From positions 1 through 12,338 of the forward strand of contig JAIFMH010000132.1 of the NCBI GenBank assembly GCA_020048595.1: 12,338 nt of DNA, in the 5' to 3' direction. Both the position numbers and the translations under genes were made by a program. Shown here one piece after another: positions 7,236 through 12,338 of this stretch (positions are counted from its first letter, which is position 1; each line of letters begins with the position of its first letter). The DNA is from Bacteroidota bacterium. Its GTDB lineage: Bacteria > Bacteroidota > Bacteroidia > Bacteroidales > UBA4417. Under the pieces are notes generated by a model that saw only the letters and a program-made list of their open reading frames with translations, ran no database searches and had not been told where the DNA came from.

Positions 7236-8514
7236 GAAAAAACTGATGAAACTACAAACTTTACTGATTATGCTTATTATAAGCTCAGTAATGATCCTTG
7301 CATCATGCAAAGACGATGAAACCCCGGTTGGGGATAAAACTACTCTGACAGCCGCAATTGCAACGGCTGATGCACTTTCTGCTTCTGCTACCACTGCTGT
7401 TTATCCTCAGGCAGCCATCGACGCTTTTAATACATCACTTGCGGCAGTGAAAACGGCTTCGGCTTCCACCACGCTTACTCAAGCAGAAGTAGATGCTCAG
7501 TTGTCGGCATTAAATGCTGCTACGGCTCTGTTAAATTCATATGCAACTGCTGCATATGCATCACTTGCTGCATTAATCACAGAGTGTGAAACACAAGCCA
7601 ATAGCGCAACATCCGCTGATTATCCCCAATCAGCAATTGACGACTACAAGACTACCATTTCAACAACTAAAACAGCAGCTGCTACCCTGCTTACCGAAGT
7701 TCAGCTAAATAACCTCAATACTAATTTAACCGCGGCACAGAAAACTTTCGAAACACAGGTTTATGGCTTTATTGACGAAACTCTGTATCTGAATGCCGGC
7801 TGGCACTTCGACGAAGGAACCGGAACTACTGCTACTGCTTTCTCAACCGTTAAACATGTAGGTACATTTTTTAAAGGAAACACCATTATTATGGGTGCTG
7901 CTGCAATGTCACCAACATGGGTTGATGGTGTTAAAGGTGGAAAGGCTGTTTATCTCACTGGTGGAGCTCACCTTGAAGTTCCTTACACAACTGCTTTCCT
8001 TCCTGTTAATTTAACCATTTCGGTTTGGATTAAAGCAGATGAACTTTACGAAAACAATTATATCGTTTCACAGAACTACTGGCAGGGATATAAACTCCAG
8101 ACCCAGGGCGGTGGAAAACCTTTCTTCACTTTCAAAAAAGTTGATGGTGGTATAGTTGATGCTGATAATGAAACCGATAACTCTGTAAAAGCCGGTCAGT
8201 GGGTTCATCTTGTGGTTTCGGTTAACGCAACTACCAAAGAGCTGAAATTCTATGTAAACGGAACCCTTACCAAAACATGGACAGAGGCAAACAAAGGTAT
8301 CGGCCCACTCACACAAACCCTTACCGGTCCTGATCCACAGCCGTTTATTATTGGTTGCGTAGCCACTGATGCTGAACTTGCAGCGAATTTCATGTCGTGG
8401 ACAACAGCTGAAAACTTTGGTTACTTCAAAGGTGCCATTGATGAACTGAAAATTTATAACATCGCTTTGGCTGATGGCCAGGTTTCAAAACTTTACAATG
8501 ATGAAAAACCTTAA
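7234..8514 (+). CDS. Surface lipoprotein with two FIVAR-like repeats and a LamG domain (probable surface glycan-binding protein)
   Basis: The 426-residue protein starts with a lipoprotein signal: M-K-K-L-M-K, a hydrophobic stretch, and L-A-S-C with the lipidated Cys at 25. The next residues K-D-D-E fit the Bacteroidota export pattern for surface-exposed lipoproteins. Residues about 36-102 and 109-176 are two Ala/Thr-rich helical repeats sharing Y-P-Q-x-A-I-D (57-63 and 130-136), resembling the FIVAR module that often acts as a spacer in glycan-binding surface proteins. Residues about 186-426 form a Laminin_G_3-like jelly-roll: W-H-F-D-E-G-T-G-T (190-198), I-S-V-W-I-K-A-D (262-269), W-V-H-L-V-V-S-V (323-330), K-F-Y-V-N-G (338-343) and G-A-I-D-E-L-K-I-Y (400-408). 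No catalytic domain is seen. Its place after susCD is where SusE/SusF or SGBP proteins normally sit. It has its own G-free leader and terminator, so it may be expressed separately. Ligand is unknown. Confidence 0.85.
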   Translation: MKKLMKLQTLLIMLIISSVMILASCKDDETPVGDKTTLTAAIATADALSASATTAVYPQAAIDAFNTSLAAVKTASASTTLTQAEVDAQLSALNAATALLNSYATAAYASLAALITECETQANSATSADYPQSAIDDYKTTISTTKTAAATLLTEVQLNNLNTNLTAAQKTFETQVYGFIDETLYLNAGWHFDEGTGTTATAFSTVKHVGTFFKGNTIIMGAAAMSPTWVDGVKGGKAVYLTGGAHLEVPYTTAFLPVNLTISVWIKADELYENNYIVSQNYWQGYKLQTQGGGKPFFTFKKVDGGIVDADNETDNSVKAGQWVHLVVSVNATTKELKFYVNGTLTKTWTEANKGIGPLTQTLTGPDPQPFIIGCVATDAELAANFMSWTTAENFGYFKGAIDELKIYNIALADGQVSKLYNDEKP

Positions 8515-8549
8515 TTGGTTGGTTTGGTTTAATTGCTAGTTAGTTTCTA

Positions 8550-8607
8550 GGGTAAGGCTCAATAATTCCTGTTGTGAGATTGGCAGGATATTGGGCCTTC
8601 CCTTTTT
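8550..8607 (+). terminator. Strong hairpin terminator after the LamG lipoprotein
   Basis: GGG-T-AAGGCTCAATA (8550-8564) pairs with TATTGGGCCTTCCC (8589-8602) apart from one bulged T and one G-U pair. The inner bases ATTCCTG and CAGGAT extend the stem. TTTTT (8603-8607) follows directly. This is a typical intrinsic terminator 35 bases after the stop codon, and it implies that the next gene needs its own promoter. Confidence 0.85.
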
Positions 8608-8610
8608 CTT

Positions 8611-8656
8611 AGTGTCTGCTTTTAAGTGTCTGCACACCCGAAGGGTGTCTGACACT
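8611..8656 (+). repeat. REP-like palindromic unit with a partial direct duplication
   Basis: AGTGTC (8625-8630) pairs with GACACT (8651-8656), and inside that ACACCC (8634-8639) pairs with GGGTGT (8643-8648) around a GAA loop: a two-part hairpin with a small internal loop. The first arm AGTGTCTGC is also present at 8611-8619, 14 bases earlier, as a direct copy. No T-run follows. This resembles the REP-type hairpins (GTGTCTG...CAC) found dispersed in many bacterial genomes; that resemblance is from memory. It sits in the 273-base spacer between the lipoprotein gene and the large gene. Confidence 0.55.
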
Positions 8657-8699
8657 GATATCACTGCTGAAAACAGTCTAAATCTTAATTGCGACACGG

Positions 8700-8728
8700 T
8701 TTGCTCACCAAAAAGCTCAGTATAATAG
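8700..8728 (+). promoter_or_regulatory. Weak candidate promoter for the large T9SS protein gene
   Basis: TTTG (8700-8703) followed 17 bases later by TATAATAG (8721-8728) roughly resembles the Bacteroidota vegetative promoter (TTTG, about 19-21 bases, TAnnTTTG), but the second box matches only partly and the spacing is short. The reason to look here is that a strong terminator lies upstream and the gene starts at 8788. The call is weak. Confidence 0.2.
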
Positions 8729-8787
8729 CCAATTGAGCAGGCTGATTAGTAACAAATAGATTATTAATCCATAATAAAACTGCCCCC

Positions 8788-11700
8788 ATGCGCCGCCTTT
8801 TACTTTTTCTTCTGCTTTGCATCTTTACTTTGCAAACATTCCCACAAACGGGACAACTGGCTATTCCACGAATTGGCCAAATGCCCGATTTACCAACGCC
8901 TTTGGTTATCAGGGACTGGAAAACGGTAGCTCACGATTACGACAGCTTTGTTTTTGATTTCACTAAAACAGGGCAATACCTTCCGTTATCGCGGTTGGGT
9001 ACAGCCGGGCAATATAACTATACCGATAATACTCCCATTTTTCTTGATTCTTATATAGGCGCTGATAGTCATCTCAACCAGGCCGAAGCAATCAATATTA
9101 TGCCAGCCATTGTTGGAGCATCGCTTACCGGCATTGATAAAAGCAACCAGAACGGGAACAACTGGGTTGCCATGACCAAAGATTTTTTCAACCTGAAAAA
9201 CGGGCAGAATGTTTATCTGAACAGTTATTCAACAAAATCAGGTAACGACTGGTGGTACGATGTAATGCCTAACGTTTATTTTTACCAGCTTAAATCCTTG
9301 TATCCTGATGCGGCTTCTGAATTTGATTCTCAGTTTACGTCAGTGGCCGATCGTTGGTTGTATTGTGTTAAGCAATTAGGAGGAAGTACAACACCATGGA
9401 CTAAACCTGATATGAACTACCGTGCTTTTAACCTGGCAACCGGTCTGCCGCTTTCAGAAAGCGTTCCGGAACCGGAATCAGCGGGAAGCATTTCCTGGCT
9501 GCTTTATAATGCATATCTCGAAACAGGAAACAGAAAATATTTTGAAGGCGCACAGCTTGGAATGGATTTTTTAACCGAATTCGGTTCCAACCCTTCTTAC
9601 GAGCTTCAGCTGCCTTATGGAACCATTGCTGCTGCGCGGATGAATGCAATTGAAGGTACAAATTACCCTTTGCAGAAACTGCTCGACTGGAGCTTTAACC
9701 GGGGCAATCTCCGTGGATGGGGTGCAATAGTAGGAACCTGGGGCGGGTATGATGTTTCGGGTCTCATCGGCGAAGCCAATGATGGTGGCAACGATTACGC
9801 TTTTATTATGAACGGATTTCAGCAGGCAGCTGCATTGGCGCCGTTGCCAAAATACGATAAACGCTATGCGCGGGCCATTGCCAAATGGTTATTGAATGTT
9901 ACCAATGCCAGCCGTTTATTTTATTGGAATGCACTGCCCGAAAATCTGCAGGATTCCTATTCATGGGCATCGGCAAACGACCCCACGGCTTGTATCCCGC
10001 ATGAATCGATGAAGCAGCTATGGTCGGGAAAAACCCCGTTTGCTACCGGTGATGCCATAGGCGGAGGTTGGGCAGCCACAAATCTTTCACTTTACAGCGG
10101 ATCGAGCGTTGGGTATCTTGCTGCTGTAGTACAAACTACCAATATTCCTGAAATTCTTCAGATTGATTTGAATAATTCTGATTTTTACGGCGACAATGCA
10201 TTTCCATCTTACCTCTATTTTAATCCAACGCAAACAAGCAAACAAGTTGATGTTACTCTGCCTTCAGGCACGTTCGGAATATACGAAACTATTACTGAAA
10301 CCATCCTGTTTACTTCGGCTACAGGAGTAATTCAGTTATCAATACCTGCAGGCGAAGTAAGACTGATAAGGCTTTATACCTCAGGATTAACACCGGAAAC
10401 ACGGAATAGCAAACTGTATGCAGGCGATGATATTCTTGATTATCATTACCAATATGATTTTTCTGAAAGTCTGAGGATAAAGGCAATTTCTACAGATCAA
10501 AACCCTGTTATAATAAATTCATCGTTCACAGCTTACTGCGAGCCTGGTAATGTACCGTCAGGAAAAACAGTACAGTATGAATGGTTTCTTGATAATGTAT
10601 TGATTGCAGAGCAGAATCAATCGCAGGTATCACTTACCGCGCCATCTGCTCCTTCACAATCAGTACTGAAATGCAAAATAAGCTCTGATGGAAAAATTGC
10701 TGAAGACACATTGCATCTGCAGATTGTAGCGCATATTGCTGAACCACCGGTAGTAAATGGAATACAGTCCGGATCAAAGTATACCGCCAAAGGCGAAACC
10801 AACTCATTTACCGCACTTGTAGTTCCGGCACCAGGTGAAATATTGACTTACAGCTGGAGTGTCTCAACCGGTATTTTAAATCAAACTACGGGGAATTCTG
10901 TTTCCTGGCAGGCACCTTCAGCTCCGGGAGTCGGCACCATCACTGTGGAAGTTACCAACCAGGATATGCTTACCACAACTGTATCTGCAGGAGTGCTTGT
11001 AAAAGATACTGCATTGGCAGTCCAAACCCCTTTGATCTGGTATCCTTTGGATTTTGATACTAAAAATCTTTCTGCTGACCGTTTTCACGCCACGGCATCG
11101 GGTGCTGCCAAAACCGAAGATTCGCGGGGTATCGCATCGCTGGCTTACAGGTTTACTTCCGGTTCAAATATCATTTATACTGATAATCATGCTGACCTCA
11201 ACTTTACCGACGCTGTAAGCCTCAGCTGCTGGATGAAATGCGAACAACTGGATTCGGAGAGGTTTATCATTTCGCACGGGTCGTGGCAGCAGCGGTATAA
11301 ACTTTCCATTACACCGGAAGGACGGTTGCGGTGGACAGTAAAAACAAGTACCGGCGTTGCCGATCTGGATGGCTCAGCACCCATTGAACTGAACAGGTAT
11401 TACCATGTAACTGTACTCTATACCGGCTATTCAATGGAACTCTACCTTGATGGAGTTCTGGATTCCTTTAAGGCTTTTTCCGGAAGCATCCAGCCTTCAA
11501 CCAAACCGATTACAATTGGCCGGATGGATAATACTGAGACCCAGTATGCGCTCAAGGGAAGTGTCGACGAAGTGAAGTTATGGGACAAGGAGATTTCGAT
11601 CCCGCAGGTTGAAAAGTTAAAGAACCAATGGAATACATCTTTCGGAATTGAAGAAGATAATGCAGTTGCACGCATTTATCCCAATCCGGCGGATGATATG

Positions 11701-11904
11701 ATTTATATTGAATTTGCCGGTTCTGTGGAGGCGGATCACATTTCCCTTTTAGATATGGAAGGCAAAGAAGTGAATGATTATCCGGTAAAGTCGCAATCAT
11801 CACGGATTGAACTTGAAATTTCAAAGGCTACATCTGGATTACATTTGATTCGTATTATCCTGAAAGATGGCAAAGTTGTGACAAAGAAAATTATGATACT
11901 GTAG
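8788..11904 (+). CDS. Large secreted multidomain protein: family X putative enzyme domain, two Ig/PKD-like domains, LamG domain, T9SS sorting domain
   Basis: The 1038 residues start with a signal peptide (M-R-R-L-L-L-F-L-L-L-C-I-F; cleavage near 20-23). Residues about 29-548 match the protein at 553-2160, including D-W-W-Y-D-V-x-P-N-V (154-163), D-V-S-G (322-325), N-A-S-R-L-F-Y (373-379) and D-F-Y-G-D-N-A-F-P (465-473). Conserved acids E100, D117, D154, D158, D322 and D332 are catalytic candidates if this is a glycoside hydrolase or lyase, which I infer only from context and shape. Two Ig/PKD-like beta domains follow (about 562-648 and 652-740; each has T-Y-S-W or Y-E-W and a Q/T-A-P-S-A-P segment), then LamG (about 748-945; S-C-W-M-K, W-Q-Q-R-Y-K-L-S, G-S-V-D-E-V-K-L-W). 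Residues 961-1038 (R-I-Y-P-N-P-A-D-D, then S-G-L-H-L-I-R-I, ending K-K-I-M-I-L) are a type A T9SS C-terminal sorting domain, so the protein should cross the outer membrane and be released or anchored at the surface. It begins 181 bases after a strong terminator. Confidence 0.85.
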   Translation: MRRLLLFLLLCIFTLQTFPQTGQLAIPRIGQMPDLPTPLVIRDWKTVAHDYDSFVFDFTKTGQYLPLSRLGTAGQYNYTDNTPIFLDSYIGADSHLNQAEAINIMPAIVGASLTGIDKSNQNGNNWVAMTKDFFNLKNGQNVYLNSYSTKSGNDWWYDVMPNVYFYQLKSLYPDAASEFDSQFTSVADRWLYCVKQLGGSTTPWTKPDMNYRAFNLATGLPLSESVPEPESAGSISWLLYNAYLETGNRKYFEGAQLGMDFLTEFGSNPSYELQLPYGTIAAARMNAIEGTNYPLQKLLDWSFNRGNLRGWGAIVGTWGGYDVSGLIGEANDGGNDYAFIMNGFQQAAALAPLPKYDKRYARAIAKWLLNVTNASRLFYWNALPENLQDSYSWASANDPTACIPHESMKQLWSGKTPFATGDAIGGGWAATNLSLYSGSSVGYLAAVVQTTNIPEILQIDLNNSDFYGDNAFPSYLYFNPTQTSKQVDVTLPSGTFGIYETITETILFTSATGVIQLSIPAGEVRLIRLYTSGLTPETRNSKLYAGDDILDYHYQYDFSESLRIKAISTDQNPVIINSSFTAYCEPGNVPSGKTVQYEWFLDNVLIAEQNQSQVSLTAPSAPSQSVLKCKISSDGKIAEDTLHLQIVAHIAEPPVVNGIQSGSKYTAKGETNSFTALVVPAPGEILTYSWSVSTGILNQTTGNSVSWQAPSAPGVGTITVEVTNQDMLTTTVSAGVLVKDTALAVQTPLIWYPLDFDTKNLSADRFHATASGAAKTEDSRGIASLAYRFTSGSNIIYTDNHADLNFTDAVSLSCWMKCEQLDSERFIISHGSWQQRYKLSITPEGRLRWTVKTSTGVADLDGSAPIELNRYYHVTVLYTGYSMELYLDGVLDSFKAFSGSIQPSTKPITIGRMDNTETQYALKGSVDEVKLWDKEISIPQVEKLKNQWNTSFGIEEDNAVARIYPNPADDMIYIEFAGSVEADHISLLDMEGKEVNDYPVKSQSSRIELEISKATSGLHLIRIILKDGKVVTKKIMIL

Positions 11905-11912
11905 ATCAGAGG

Positions 11913-12069
11913 CATCTGTTGCCCGGGCTTTCAAGCCCGGGACTTGTAATTTAATGTTCTGGACTTCAGGCAAGGGATTCTATTTATCGCCCGGGCTTTC
12001 AAGCCCGGACATGAATTTAAAAATCAGCTGATTTATTCTCCCCGGGGCTTAAGCCCCGGGCAATAGATG
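11913..12069 (+). repeat. Cluster of three GC-rich palindromes in mixed orientation (BIME-like)
   Basis: Unit 1: CCCGGGCTT-TC-AAGCCCGGG (11922-11941). Unit 2: CCGGGCTT-TC-AAGCCCGG (11991-12008). Unit 3: CCCGGGGCTTAAGCCCCGGG (12041-12060), a perfect 20-base palindrome in which both arms gained a base together. Flanks show orientation: CATCTGTTG before unit 1 is the inverse of CAATAGATG after unit 3 with one mismatch, so the whole 157-base block is an imperfect inverted repeat with unit 2 inside. The units are far richer in G+C than the AT-rich spacer. No T-runs follow, so intrinsic termination is unlikely, though the block could protect the 3' end of the upstream mRNA. Confidence 0.75.
12021..12034 (+). 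repeat. Perfect 14-base palindrome between palindromic units 2 and 3
   Basis: AAATCAGCTGATTT reads the same on both strands, with no spacer. It could be a binding site for a dimeric regulator or a spacer of the repeat cluster. It lies downstream of the last gene, which argues against a promoter operator for the genes seen here. Confidence 0.4.
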
Positions 12070-12147
12070 TAAGAATAATTTCAGAGAAATCAGCAAAAAA
12101 GACATTGTAAATCATCGGTTTATCTTAAGTATTGAAAAGCCGATATA

Positions 12148-12259
12148 TGCCACAGATTACACAGATAAGTATTCACATGATTTGATTAAATTTAATTTGA
12201 ACAACTCCTGAATGCTGGTTAAATCATTGAAATCAATGAAATCCGTGAAATCTGTGGCA
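12148..12259 (+). repeat. MITE-like inverted-repeat element with 9-base tandem periodicity
   Basis: The left arm (12148-12166, TGCCACAGATTACACAGAT) and right arm (12241-12259) are inverted copies with 17 of 19 positions matching; the outer 11 are perfect. Both arms have a 9-base tandem rhythm: CACAGAT at 12151 and 12160, and TGAAATC at 12228, 12237 and 12246. The 74-base centre is AT-rich and holds no reading frame of note. I recall very similar CACAGATTA / AATCTGTGGC elements scattered through Bacteroidota and other genomes, so it is probably a dispersed non-coding repeat. No transposase is present here. I see nothing identifiable from 12260 to 12338. Confidence 0.65.
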
Positions 12260-12338
12260 AAAATACATATTGATCAAACTGATTAGTTCCGATACTTTTT
12301 GTTGATTCCTTAGTCTTTCCTTTTTTAATTCAAATCAA

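Noticed and set aside
7373..7761. Low-complexity Ala/Thr-rich stretch as a non-coding or frameshifted region
   Set aside because: The frame is continuous and the two halves align as FIVAR-like repeats (Y-P-Q-x-A-I-D at residues 57 and 130), so it is a genuine helical spacer.
11922..12060. CRISPR array
   Set aside because: Only three units, each a near-perfect palindrome, of different lengths and orientation with unequal spacers (about 48 and 32 bases), and no cas genes.
11922..12060. Tandem transcription terminators after the last gene
   Set aside because: None of the three GC-rich hairpins is followed by a T-run; intrinsic termination is not supported.
12148..12259. Small RNA gene or riboswitch
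   Set aside because: The 9-base tandem structure of the arms and the resemblance to dispersed repeats fit a repeat element better; no promoter or following gene is visible.

Overview
The window looks like part of a polysaccharide utilisation locus (PUL) from a Bacteroidota genome. Three things point there: a complete adjacent SusC/SusD pair, a surface lipoprotein whose mature N-terminus reads C-K-D-D-E (a Bacteroidota surface-export pattern), and a C-terminal type IX secretion (T9SS) sorting domain on the last large protein. The T9SS domain suggests an environmental or free-living lineage more than a typical gut Bacteroides. All convincing genes lie on the + strand.

Layout: (1) 1-513 is the C-terminal part of an MFS-type inner-membrane transporter, cut by the window edge. 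(2) 553-2160 is an uncharacterised secreted-enzyme-like protein (family X, short form) with no signal peptide in the called frame. A start codon and hydrophobic leader are visible just upstream in another frame (510-548), so the 5' end looks damaged or shifted. (3) 2204-5296 is a SusC-type TonB-dependent transporter. (4) 5450-6997 is a SusD-type glycan-binding lipoprotein. (5) 7234-8514 is a surface lipoprotein with two FIVAR-like helical repeats and a LamG domain, in the place usually held by SusE/SusF or SGBP proteins. (6) 8788-11904 is a large multidomain protein whose N-terminal half is a paralogue of gene 2, followed by two Ig/PKD-like domains, a LamG domain and a T9SS sorting domain. The last 434 bases hold no gene but two kinds of palindromic repeat element.

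How the parts may work together (inference): the T9SS-exported family X protein and the LamG lipoprotein would bind and possibly process a glycan outside the cell, SusD/SusC would capture and import the products across the outer membrane, and the MFS transporter would carry small sugars across the inner membrane. Strong hairpin terminators after susD and after the LamG lipoprotein divide the locus into at least three transcription units. The lipoprotein has a 104-base leader without a single G on the coding strand.

The most interesting content is family X, a pair of paralogues bracketing SusCD that I cannot assign to a known glycoside hydrolase or lyase family, one of them apparently with a broken export signal. 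No regulator (HTCS, SusR, ECF sigma/anti-sigma) and no recognisable CAZyme of known family occurs in the window, so the substrate cannot be named.
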